20,991 nucleotides of DNA from Strongylocentrotus pallidus (GCA_030265145.1 JARBES010000120.1:6086009-6106999), one strand, 5' to 3'. Shown: positions 1-11,900, counted from the stretch's first letter. The notes: generated by a model from the sequence alone, not told the origin. Numbers and translations: made by a program.

Positions 1-56
1 ATGAGGCTACCCTGGGTAAACAAGACATATTATTATTATTATTATTATTATCATAC
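1..56 (-). other. Start of intron 11, with (TAT)n
   Basis: The donor GTATGA at 51-56 is followed on the minus strand by (ATA)n (28-51). The intron runs past the window edge. Confidence 0.7.
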
Positions 57-248
57 CTGAGTTGTGATTTCTCCCTCATGTGTGTCACCATGGAGACGTT
101 GGCTCTCTCCTTCCAGTCTGCGAAGAACCTCTGAAGGATTGCCTTCTCCCTGAAGACCACAGCCTTGGCATGGTCATGAAGATTCTCCATCTTGATGATC
201 TGTATGCCACTCCTACATGCCCTCCAGGACCTGCACAGCATGGACCGC
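57..248 (-). CDS. Exon 11: Sfi1-like repeats, residues 1163-1226; last exon in the window
   Basis: The acceptor is at 249-251 (gttttcag) and the donor GTATGA at 51-56. After completing Arg1163 it reads RSMLCRSWRACRSGIQ (W1171) and later AILQRFFADWKERANVS (W1208). The exon ends with AG in phase 2, so at least one more coding exon must lie beyond the left edge of the window. Total repeat number and the C-terminus are unknown. Confidence 0.9.
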
Positions 249-3200
249 CTGAAAACATGATATAATGAAACGCAGCATTATGAGACCACCAGGGGTGATA
301 GTGAGCACTAACAAAAAATAGGTTTTTTTTTCTTCCCCTTAACCACGCCCCCTTGAGTAAAAAAAAAAAAAAGAAGAGGATTTGGGGGGGAAAAAATGGT
401 ATCTAACAATATTCCCCCCTTTTGAGTAAGAAGATTGGGGAAAAATAGGAACAAATAGAGAAAATAAGGGGAAAATCAGGAAAATCAGGATAAAATCGGG
501 AAGAAAAAAAAAGAAAAAAAGACTGGGTAAAAAAAATATTTAAAAATATCTGGGAAAAATAAAATAATTGGGAAACCGTTTTAAATTGGGTAATTATCAC
601 ATGCAACAAGCTTTATTCCAATTTACTTTTCTGCTATAAACACTTTGGTTGCTTTCTTTGCCTGTCTGCCTGGAGCTTGTTTGCCACACGTGCAATTTTG
701 CAGACAAATATAGGCATCCATTGACGGAAGGATTGCTTTGTGCAACACAATGACTTTGCAGAATTATAAATTTGCAGACAATGCTTTTAAAGCCCCACTG
801 CACTACTTATAGCTATTTGCGCCTCCTATACAGCTAACATTGCCTAAGCGGTACCCGTTGATCCATACCCCATGATGCCCTTTTTCTTATGTTAATTGAG
901 AGCTGATTTGATGAGATAACCACCTGCCAGTGACCTTGCAGGGAGGTGTAATCCCTACATGCCAAACTAGTGCAGAGGGGCTTTAACACTGGTATAGATT
1001 AATCTCGCACTGGAAATAGTTAAATCATCTTGAAGCCTTTGGTATATTCATCTCAAAGCTAACTCAACACAGCACAGGTAGATCACAGTATATTTGTAAG
1101 GCATATAAAGTGTTCAACAGAATAAAGAGTTCAACAGTATTCCAAATGGAGCCTCCTATCTACGCCCGAGGGGAGGACGGTGTCTTAGAACGGACAGGAC
1201 TACGCGGTAACCTACAGGATACAAAAATCTACATTTTGTCGTTTTTTTCTTCTTTTTTCTTTTTCATTTCATTTTAAGGGGGAAAAAAAGAGAGAAGCCT
1301 ATATTTTAATTTTATTTATTATAAAAAAAAAAGAGAAAAAAGAGAAAGAAAGAAATTAATATTAAAAAGAAAGGCGTTGGTGATAATAGTCAGTTCTTGA
1401 CTGATTGCAATTACAACAAAAAACAACAAACATCTTTCGGAAGGTACATCGACTAACCTATATTGTCTCCTGGCCTTCTGTCTCTCACCACAGATGGTTG
1501 CCATGGTTACCCAAGCTCTCTTGACCAGACCGTCTTCATGGTAGACCCTCGCTACCTCCGTCTGGTAAAACTTCTTCCTCCGCTGAGTCAGATATGTCTT
1601 CCAGCCTTCTATGCACCTTGACAGGAGACCCACTCTGAATCAAGCAAATATTAAAAGAAAGATGAAATTAATAAATCGGTCAAGAAAACTTGATATGTGT
1701 GTATTAGGTTTTTTACAGACGTGTATCAATCAGATATGATTATTTACGTCTGGGGACCGACCTTTAAGCGTCACCATCCGCGATAGACGTGACTCAGTTT
1801 TGAACCTGCGTCCTCGACTGAATCAGTTTGTAAAATCCACTGTTAGCTGGATTACAGGCGCACGCCACAACGCCTCGTTGTGATTAAAGGACACCAGTGT
1901 TCATACTCTGAATAATATTTGGAAATATGGCAGTTTGGTAGATGTAGAGACTTCAGTACAAAACTACATGGGTCATGTCACATGGACTGTTCTTTTTTCA
2001 TTTTTACAAAATATTTGTTTTTATTTTGCGTTATGATGTAGTTGTTGACTTATTATTTGTAAGTTTTCCAATAAAATTAAGTATCAACTGACATAGTTTT
2101 ACATGCATGTATTCGTGTATTTTAGTATACCTTTATGGAAATAAATGTAATGAAAAAGAAGACATTGATGGATATTGAATTCATTCAGATATCTTTTTTT
2201 CACTCAAAGAAACTAAACATGCTTTTAAAAATAATTATTGAGGAGATGTAGGGAAAAGAGCAAATAGTGGTTAATGCCATCTATGTCTTCTTTTGCAACT
2301 TAATCTCTACATGGTCAGCGTTCGCGAAACAGACTGAAGTTCTCCTCACACTTCGGTTTCGCGTATGTTGCACGCACATGATTGCTGCGGTTGCATCATC
2401 TGTAGTTGTATTATACCCGATTGGCCCCGAGTCAGGCCACGGCAAAGACCCAAGTCTCGTCAGACTACACTACCTTTAACAAAATTCTGTTTTTATTTTC
2501 AAAGGAATAGAATGATCATTTTTTTTTTTAAATAAGAGGAGAGAGGACATAAAGAAAACTCACTTGTAATGGAGATCTGCAATGCCCATTCTCTGCTGTG
2601 CATGGTAGCCTTCTTTCCAGGCACTGAATGCCCTGACAGTGACGTGCTGATAGGCTATTTGCTCCAAGATGGCTTCTTTCTCTTTGCGCAGCTGTGTGAG
2701 GGCGCTCCACTAGGTAAACAAAATGATAGTGGACATTAATAATAATAATAATAATAATAGTTAACATTTATTATGCGCCATGTCTGTAAAATGACACTCC
2801 TGGCGCATTTGTGTGGAAATTGTATAATTTTGGCATACGACCATCAAGTAATTCAAGAAAGAAAGTAAAATACACATAAGTTAAAGTTATGATTTGATGC
2901 TTTTAATAAACAAAGGATTTATTTGTACTATCTCCCCTCCATCTGCCTCCTATATCTGTCTCTGTCTCTGTCACTCTCATTTTCTTCTCTTTCTCTCTCT
3001 CTCTCCTCTATTTCTATCCCTCTCTCACTCTCTGCTCTCTCTTTCTATCTCCTACCTCCCACCTCTCTCTCTTTTTATTTTCCTTTCTATCTCTCTCTCT
3101 CTTTTCTCTCCTCTCTCCCTCCCTAGAAGTTAGGAAGTCAGGTTAACCAATTGCCTACAAAACCAGCTGATTCCTGCCTTAAACCAATGGGAATAAGAAA

Positions 3201-6200
3201 ATTAAGTATTTAACTAGTTCATAGTATACATAACTCATTGAGCAGCAATTATTGTCAGAGCATTTTTGTAGTAGTTCTAACTCAAAATCTCATTTGAATT
3301 CTTACCTTGTTAAAATACTTGGCAAGGGATGTGATCTTTAGCCTTGTCTCCAGCTGTACTGCCTGGACTTTACTGCTCATTACAGCAAAACTGAATGCAC
3401 TGAGTCCTTTGCGTAGAAGACGGTGCTGGTAAAGGAGTCTAGCTGACTTGCTCCTTGACTGCACTGCAGCCATCCACTGCCTTAGGCAATTGTGCTGGAC
3501 GGAGATATTGTGGTAGATGACGGCTCTACAGGTTGGAACATTTATAAGACAATAATTGAATTGAAATAATTGAATTGACTGAATTGAATAATACTAATAG
3601 TCACATTTGTATAGTCCTCCATACTATGTTTTCAAGCGCTTAAAATTAAACCATTTTAATAGGCCTGGGGGTGTTTCACAAAGACTACAATCAACTTTAA
3701 GTTGGACTTAACTATGGCAGGCCATTCATGCCACTGGTTGCTCTCTCAATTAGGATCTTTAGATAATATTTGTTCCTTCAATAATGAACTATAAAAAGAT
3801 GTAAATTCTGTAGATTTGTGACCACGATTTGGATGTCACTTTAGAAACCAGTGCCAGTAAATGATGAGAGAAAATAGTGGCATGAACTGCCTGCCATAGT
3901 TAAGTCCAACTTAAAGTTGTTTGTAGTCTTTGTGAAACACTCCCCAGTCACTGAACTGGAGTCAATTGCTATTCCAACATCTAGTGCATGCTCTCCACTT
4001 CTCTGGAGAGGATTCCAGACAGGTGCCAATTTAGAGATGCTCACAATGTTATAATCAAACCACATTGCATAGGTACCCATTTAACACTTGGGTAGATAGT
4101 GGCAAATCTAGATTAATGTTTGCTCGAACCCACAACAAAAGTATCTCCAGTCAAGTGTTTCAATTACTAAGTTATGGCAAAGGAGAAAATTTGGGGTGAG
4201 CACATTTTCCAATTTTAGTTTAATATGCAAGAACTTTGCACTTGAAGCATGTGTTGTCTTTGATATACCTCAAAACAATCTAGATTTAAAGTGAATTACA
4301 TTCTGTAGTTACTATGCTATGACACCTTTGCACCTTCAGTAGGTATAAGTAGCCTGGTCAATGATTGAAAAACTGTTTCTGATTACAACCCTTCTGATTA
4401 CAACCCTAAACACAAAACACATGTAAGCATAACTCTACATTTAAAGAGAAAGCTGAGTTATGGTAAAGGGGGACATTTGGGGTGAGCGCATTTTCTTATT
4501 ATAGTTTAATATGCAAGAAGTTCCCATTTGAAGCACATGTTTTGTTTGATATGCCTCAAAACAATCTGGATTTCAAGTGAATTACATCCTGTAGTATGTC
4601 TGTACTTTAAGCTAATGTTATACGGAATCTGTGATTTCAGAAAGTTAAAACCCTGATATTTAGTTTTAATAAAATTAGAAAAATAGATGGATGAAATTGT
4701 TAAAGTTTGATCAAAAATCTGATTAAAAAACCAGAAAGTTATGAATTTTTGAAGTTGTAATCAATGAAAGACAAATTGTTACTTTGTGACGTATCTTACG
4801 AGACCCTCTCCCATTTACTCTGTACTAAAAGTATCATGAATATCCGTAACACTTGGTTTTGGATAAGGGACTACATTCATTTCATACAGAGTTTGTGTAA
4901 AAAACAAATGTGCATGTATGACTGACAATTTTCTTGAGAAAAATAGAAATTTATATCATTGATATTAAGGTCTGCCCTCAAAAAATGATCCCAAAGAGAC
5001 AATCAATCATCAAACCAGGCTTATCAGCATATTCATGTATCATTGAGATCTGGGGGGCGTTTCACAAAGATCCCAAGTCGAACTTAACTCTAGGTTGGCC
5101 ATTTGTAGCCTTAAAATGAAATATATTCAAACGCAAAAATTGAAGTATTTTAGACTTTTCATAAATTCCACATCAAGAACATGAAATCTCCCATGAAAAT
5201 AGAAAATATGTTGAATGATTTGAATCAACATTTTATGCCTTTTAAAGTAACTTTTACAAAATATTTTCAAGGATGTTAACGGCTTTCCATAATTGTTACA
5301 TTCAACTTAGAGGTAAGTTCAACTTAGGATCTTTGTGAAACACCCCCTCGCTTATCAGCATAAATCATTGAGGTCTGAACTACAACAACTTTTTTCAATT
5401 CATTTTTTTAACACAAATACGACACACTTGTAACAAAATTTTGCCTTGCATCTGCTATTAAATTAAGATCGTATGCTTCATCTTGTAATTGGAAAAAAGT
5501 CAGAAAAACTCTGGGAAATGGCGGAATTGGAACCTGCCATCTCCTGGTAGAGTGGTCTGTCATGGCCTATACAATTATCACAAATAGCTGCATTACTATC
5601 CTGGCTGTGTATTAAAACCTCTTCTATTGAAACTCAACATTAGTCAACTGATTTCACTAAAAAATCAGTACTTGAGTGACAATTGATGACGCCTAAATAG
5701 CAGTAAAATACAATTTTTTTCAACTCACCGATGTTAGAAAGAACAATTCAAAAATTAAAATCGAGAGTCTACTATCAAACTTGCTTACAGCCACATCGGC
5801 ATGATTGTGTGCATTAGTGTGTTATTTGTGTATTGACTATTCATGTGTACAAGTGCTGCCTATTAGTGCTAGAGGTCAATACACATTAGCATCGACTCTC
5901 TATGCTTTGCTGGAGTGCCTTTACTCACCTTCTCCACTTAGCGTTCTCCTCTTGACGGATCATCTTCAATAATCTCACCTTACTCAACCATCTCCTAAAC
6001 CAGTAGGCCTGATAAATACAAACAGAAACAAAATACAGTCAAACCTGCTTTATTGACTACCTGTCTACAAGGACCACATTTTTTGTTTCCCTTGAAAATG
6101 GTTTCCCATTGAAACATGTAATGTCTACAAAGGCCACTTTTTGTGTTTCCCTTGGGCGGTCGCTATAGACAGGTTTGACTGTACTAAATAATACAGTGGT

Positions 6201-8903
6201 TGATGTTGGGAGAGGAGGGGGGGGGGGGGCCTTCAGAGGGAAATACATAAAAGTGCTTGAGAACACCCCCCCCCCTATTTTTGTTAATAGAATTTTGAAT
6301 AGAATTATAGAAATACAAGTGTTTCCCCATCCTCCTGTCATTAAAATTAATATTGACGTACTAGAGGTGAAATAGGGGCATTTGATACATGTACATGTTT
6401 TTATTACTTGATAGCAATTTTGGAAACAGTCCCCAACCCAGTCTTCAGTCAAAGAATCCTTGTCACTGCATAATATGTTGCAATATGAAGAAAGTATATA
6501 AACAAAATGTTACATTTTGAAACAACAAAAATGAAATCAGGTACATTATAAACTGGAGCATATTTTTTCAAAACTGTTATGAAAAGTGATATTAACTTTG
6601 GTAGTGCTATTAGGAATAATAAAGTTGGTAGAGAGGAAGAAGGGCATTAACTAAGTGTCAAAAGCCTTTCTGGCTCTCAACAGACAAAAAAAATGTAATA
6701 TCTCAACTGGACACAATTAGAATATTTGGTTGCCTTTAAAGCTAATCTTGAGCTCTGGTATGGGCATTGTATATCAAGAGAACATAACTATAATTTCATT
6801 TTGGATTGTTTATCCTGCAGTAGATTGTTTGAATCAGAAAATAAAAACAACCTCACAAAAACTTGCTGGAAATCATCTTCAATTAAAACGTAAATTCTCA
6901 TTTGCACATAGTGACCTGTGTTTAATAAGCCCATGGTGTCGGGCCTACTTACCCCGATTTCCTTATCGTTCTATGCTCATTACTCAGTCCCTATACATTT
7001 TCTACCAAAATCATTTGGCACATGTCACTTATTTGTAAACTTGAACATTCAGTGTAATTTTTGTTGGATTCTGTGAACATTTATTTCTATCATTACCAGA
7101 ACTCAAGATTAGCTCAAGAATCAATAAAAATTCAATTATGTTAAAGCCCCACTGTACTTCTTGTAGCTACTTGCTCCCTCTATATAGAAAACAATGCCTA
7201 AGTGGTGCCCGTTCATCCCCCTTGATCCTCTTTTTCTTATGTTAATTGAGAGCTGAGTTGATGAGATAGCCACCTGTCAGTGACCACGCTGGGTGGTCTA
7301 ATCCCTCCTACTATCTCATACTAGGGGAAAAAAAACTTACCTGTGAAACAAGCTTCTCATGTTTTTCCACAGGATGGTTGTGCAGTATGTCTAACAGTTT
7401 GAATACCCACAGGATGGAGGTGACTCGACGAGGGCTGCCTCTGGTGAAGAAACCCATCTCTGAAAGACCTCCTCTGCACATACATAGAGGTACACAATAT
7501 TGTTACATAAATTGATTAGAAATTTGGGAGTAAAAATCAGTGATGAATACATGTATGTGATAGCTGCAAAATGGTGCTATTTGGTGAATTCATAACGCCC
7601 ACAGTGGATTCAACATTCACTATCCATACTCTCAATTTTATTTTTATCTTGTTCCGTCATGTACGTCTTCCTTACATTGATATCATAACACGGTCTCTGC
7701 CCTCCTAACCATTTATCTCCCCTCTTTCTTTCTCCTTCCTTCCTTCCCTCCCCCTCTATTTCTCCCTCTATATTTCTCTATCCTACTCTCTTAGTCTAGT
7801 CTCTTTCTCTACTACTGTCTCTCTCCATATTTCTATCATTTTGCCTGTCTCACATTTTCTCCTACTCATAACATCACTCTCTCTCTCTCTCTCTTGCTCA
7901 TACTCTTTCTCCCGTCTTTCTCCCCAACTTATTCTGCTCTAATTTACTTCAACATTAGCTTCCGTTGCTTATTCCATAATCCATTCTTCACTTTGCTTTC
8001 TCTCTCTCTTTCTCTCATTCTCTCTCCTCTCTCTTTATATCTCCTTCTCTCTCTTCTCTTTATCTCTCATTCTCTCTCTCTCTCTCATTCTCTCTCTCTC
8101 TCTTTCTTTCTCTCTCTCTCTTTATCTCTCTCTCTCTTCTCTCCTCTCTCTCTCTCTCTCTCTAACCCAACCCCCCCCTCTCTCTCTCTCTCTCACCAAC
8201 ACACACACACACACACCTTCATGTACTGTACACAGACATGTCTACCGGTAAGTGAGATCTCAGAAACACAAGATAACATGTCACCTTGGAAGGCTAGAAT
8301 GCCAGGCTAATCAACCTTACAATCCAATCACAACTGTCTTTAGGATGCTCTCATGCATACATATACATATTCCATATACATGCATGCACACATCTCTCAT
8401 CAAAATCTGACAACACAATATGTAAAAGGCAGGGGCTGCATTCACGCTTGACAAAGTAATCTGTGCTTTGATTAATTACTATGCCAGGGGAGGGGGGGGG
8501 GGGGAGATCTGAATATCTCCTGAATGACATTTCTTTGTCTCAATGTCTCACAATAAGTTGGATCTGTGAAGATAAAATACCAGGTTATCAATCATCCTAG
8601 ATTTACCGGAACATTGAACTGTCTACATCAATATGGAACTAATTACAGCACAAATTTATTCATTTTAATTTTCAAATTTCCTGCTGTTTACCATCTCATG
8701 TTAGAATTACGTAGAGGCTCATTAAAATGAAGAAGACCAAAATAACATAAATTACAACAGTCTATGCATGTTGGTAATTTAAAGGAATCCTTGAACAAAC
8801 CTTATCTTTGAAGCTGTATCCGCAGAGCATCTCAGCATCTTATCACCATGGCTTGATGTATCCTGCAAATCAAATATCAACAATAACAATAATAATGATG
8901 ATG

Positions 8904-8935
<32 letters not shown>

Positions 8936-11900
8936 AATAATAACAGTGTGATTGGGTTATGATGCTTTTAGTACACAAAGAACTAGAAATATTTGAAAAG
9001 TCTGAGGGGAATATTCTTGCAACATAAATTCAATATCTTACAACAGTATCAGTTTATAAATACAATTTAATAATAGGAGAGAAAGAATTTAATAATACAA
9101 CCTGTGTTTATATACCTACTAAAACACTGTGTACAGCCCAATTACTCTACAAACTTGAACACTTTCACTTTCCTGATCGTTAACAATCCTAATGAATATT
9201 TTAGGAAGTCAGGTTTACAAGACCGAGACTAGCATAAACAATATACATGTGAAGATGCAACTACTTACAGCATAGAGATCCTGGTGTGGTTCATCCTCTA
9301 AATGATAGTTCATGGCTCTTTGAAGCTCCATCCTTCTCTCTTGCAAGGAGAATGGTAATTTATCTTCTTCTGAGAGGAAATCCTGAAGATCCTCATGCTG
9401 ATAAGATGTACTATGTAATCCAGAGAGTTGGTACCAGTCTCTTTTAGAGGATTGAGGAGCATCAGCATCTGCAGCAGTCTTAGTGCTAGACTGGTGATCA
9501 AGTTTTGAGTGATTGGAATGTGTTAATCTATGTGCGCTTTGGTTCAAAGAACTGGGTACATTCTCATAACTTTCTAACTGTTGATTTGTACTTGAGAAAC
9601 CCGTGTTTGTATAATGCTGAGCAAGGCGTCCTTCCAGAGCAGAGGTTGTCTGCAATGGCAGCTTATCAAGAACTTCTAGTGATTGTACCGAATATGAAGA
9701 CAATGCTGATGAATATTGCGATGATAAACCTCTTGAGGTAGTCAATAAATAATCATTGGTTGTTCTCACACCACTTGGCTCACGACTTCTCATAGAATGC
9801 AAAGCTGCTTTGGCATTTGTTGGTCTTTTGGTTGTTGGTCCTCTGGTTGGTGATTGTGTTGTTGAGAACGTCAGAAGATCGTGCACTGGATCAAATACAT
9901 CAGGGTATGCACAGTTCGTTGGTCTGGAAGACTTCAGTGCATCTATGGCACTCCTTTGAGGGTGAACCACATGTGCATTTGATGGAGAAACAGAAACACT
10001 TCCAAAGTTTCCAGATGATTCAGAAGTTCCATGAAATGAGCCCTTACTTCCAGTTTCCCTTTGGTTAGGCTGACTGTAGTGACCCTCTTGTTGATGCATC
10101 GGCAGGTAGTCAGGTTCCTGAAGCTGCTTGGTGAAAATCCTTTGGTCTTCCTGGACAGATCTACCCATAACGTCTGCCGATAATAGAGAAGAGAGCACAG
10201 TGTCATGCACCGTTGCATGTCCTAGGAAATCAGGTTGGACATTCAGGTCTGTTCTGCCATTTAATCTTAAGGGCTTTGCATCACCTTCTGCAAACTGACT
10301 TATTCTAATTGCTTCACTCGCGGATGTCTGTGAGTTTGAAAACTCAGTTTCCAGCTTTCTCCTTCTTGAGCGCTTCTGGCCAAGAAATGAAGTGTTGCCA
10401 GAGGCTGTCCTATCCAATGCTGATGAACCTGATGGCGGAAGACTTGGAATTGTCAGGTGAGCACCACTTTGTTTTTGTTCCAATACTGCTGGGAGCATAG
10501 ACTGAAGCTGCTCATGATTTTGGCGGTGAGCATTTAATATTCTGTGTTCGCTTAAATCAACATCGGAATCACTCGAATTTGTTCTGGAAATAATACTGTT
10601 ACCAACCTGCCTTGGACCTTGCGGCCTTTGAATGTTTGTTCTCTTTAAAACTCTATGGAATTCTGCTCTTTGGAATTCTGAAATACTGTATATGGAGGTT
10701 GTTTGGCTGTCTGAAGTGTTCCCATCTACTGTAGGTCCTGGAGGCACTAATTCCCCAAGATCTAACCTAGCATTGCCTTCTTCAATCTGGCTGAAGGATG
10801 GTGAAGGATGACGTCTCTTTGTTCCGGATGAATGAGGCCTTTGGAGCCTTCCATCATGCATGTATTCCTGCTCAAACTCGCAGTCTTCAAAGTCGTTCAT
10901 CACTGGATCAAATTCATCATGGCCATCCACAAGAGTGGACATTCTTGCACCGCGACTATGCTTCAGGTCATCTCCACTGGGATCTGCCTGGCTTTCGAAT
11001 GTGTCCAATGCTGAACGTGAGAGTGGGGATGGACTGTGTTGTCCAGTCAACCCATCAAGCGGGAATCCTCTCTGATGATCACCAGGTTCATGACGACCTT
11101 CAAATTCATGGCGTTGGATGTCGGCAGAAGTTCTGAACGGGTTCTCAGAAGAGGCAAAACTCCTCCCATTCATCCCTTCTACATCCATCCTCCCAGTGTG
11201 ACTTTGGGCTTCTTTCCTCCTGGTAGCAAGAGCCTTATACTGTTGCCATGACAACCCATCATGTTTGGAAGAAGGGTTCCTGTGACCGATACCGTTGGTT
11301 CTCCTTGATCTTGGGCGAGCATCACGACTGGTGTCAGGGTGTCGAGGTCGGGAGAGGTAAACCTTGCTTGTCCTTTGTACTGCAACGTATAAAGAGAAAT
11401 TATGTGATAATCTGAAAATCCCAGAAAAAAATTGAAATTCATATATTTTTTCAGACTATGAGCATGTTCCATCACTCATGCTGATAAAGATTTTATTGTA
11501 ATGTTCATCTTCATACATTAGTGTCAATTAAATTACTCTGATTTTATTATTATAACTAAACTCTCAATATAATAATCGATCAGAATTATTACTTTATTTT
11601 GCATCTACACCTGTACTAAAAACTGTGTAAGGTTCTTAATCTTGGTGGACTTCTGCCCTGAATTTCAATGTTGTCTTTGAAAAAATTATATTCATACCCC
11701 CTTATGTTTTTGCACTAGATTAATTTACCGATGAGCATACATGCAGGTCTATCTTTCATTCATTAATGTCTGTATACAGAGTACATTATTCTACTCTTTG
11801 CAAATTTATAAACCAGACTTTGCATGTAAAGAAAAAAGAGCAGAGCTCTCAAGAGAGTTCAAATGTTTACATTCTATTTTTACATATATTGAAAACTCAT

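Larger units (their letters stand above)
1635..2563 (-). other. Intron 9 of the Sfi1-like gene
   Basis: It holds the 7SL-like piece (1770-1880) and a CpG-bearing hairpin (2323-2363) within a less AT-rich patch (about 2318-2470). Stretch 1884-2317 shows nothing recognisable. Confidence 0.6.
2710..3305 (-). other. Intron 8 of the Sfi1-like gene
   Basis: It holds a (TAA)n run with an attached repeat piece (2738-2810) and a CT-rich tract (2937-3123). No gene is visible on the plus strand. Confidence 0.7.
3526..5928 (-). other. Intron 7 of the Sfi1-like gene
   Basis: It contains two GTTTCACAAAG inverted-repeat elements (3665-3947, 5053-5348), a SINE-like piece (4070-4185), a direct duplication (4169-4310 and 4454-4595) and an AT-rich dispersed repeat (about 4690-4860). 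The stretch 5378-5922 has only a small inverted pair (gtgtattgac near 5829 and gtcaatacac near 5875) and no gene. Confidence 0.6.
6009..7340 (-). other. Intron 6, largely built of short transposons
   Basis: Reading from the acceptor end, it holds 27 bases, a Tc1-like MITE (6036-6181), a G13/C10 pair (6217-6275), about 460 bases of AT-rich sequence, a 375-bp TIR element (6740-7114), 26 bases, and a TTAA MITE (7141-7330) ending just before the donor. More than half of the 1332 bp is mobile-element sequence. Confidence 0.65.
7474..8800 (-). other. Intron 5 of the Sfi1-like gene
   Basis: About a third of it is a CT-rich tract (7720-8215). It also holds a G13 run (8492-8504). The stretches 7477-7715 and 8505-8794 show no gene or repeat that I recognise. 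Confidence 0.65.

Noticed and set aside
6730-7038. A 102-codon plus-strand open frame
   Set aside because: It matches no family I know, has no coding-like composition, starts outside a TIR element, and lies antisense within an intron.
7894-8310. A 138-codon plus-strand open frame rich in Ser and Leu
   Set aside because: It is a translation of the CT microsatellite and has no other support.
3131-9221. The word aggaagtcaggtt shared by 3131-3143 and 9203-9215 as ends of one element
   Set aside because: It is short, in direct orientation, and the flanks do not align; it may be chance.
9505-11251. Several plus-strand open frames opposite exon 4
   Set aside because: They are antisense shadows of the large coding exon, with no start context or family similarity.
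11179-11475. A minus-strand open frame overlapping the start of exon 4 in another frame
   Set aside because: It reads through the acceptor at 11380-11382 and its frame does not join exon 3 in phase.
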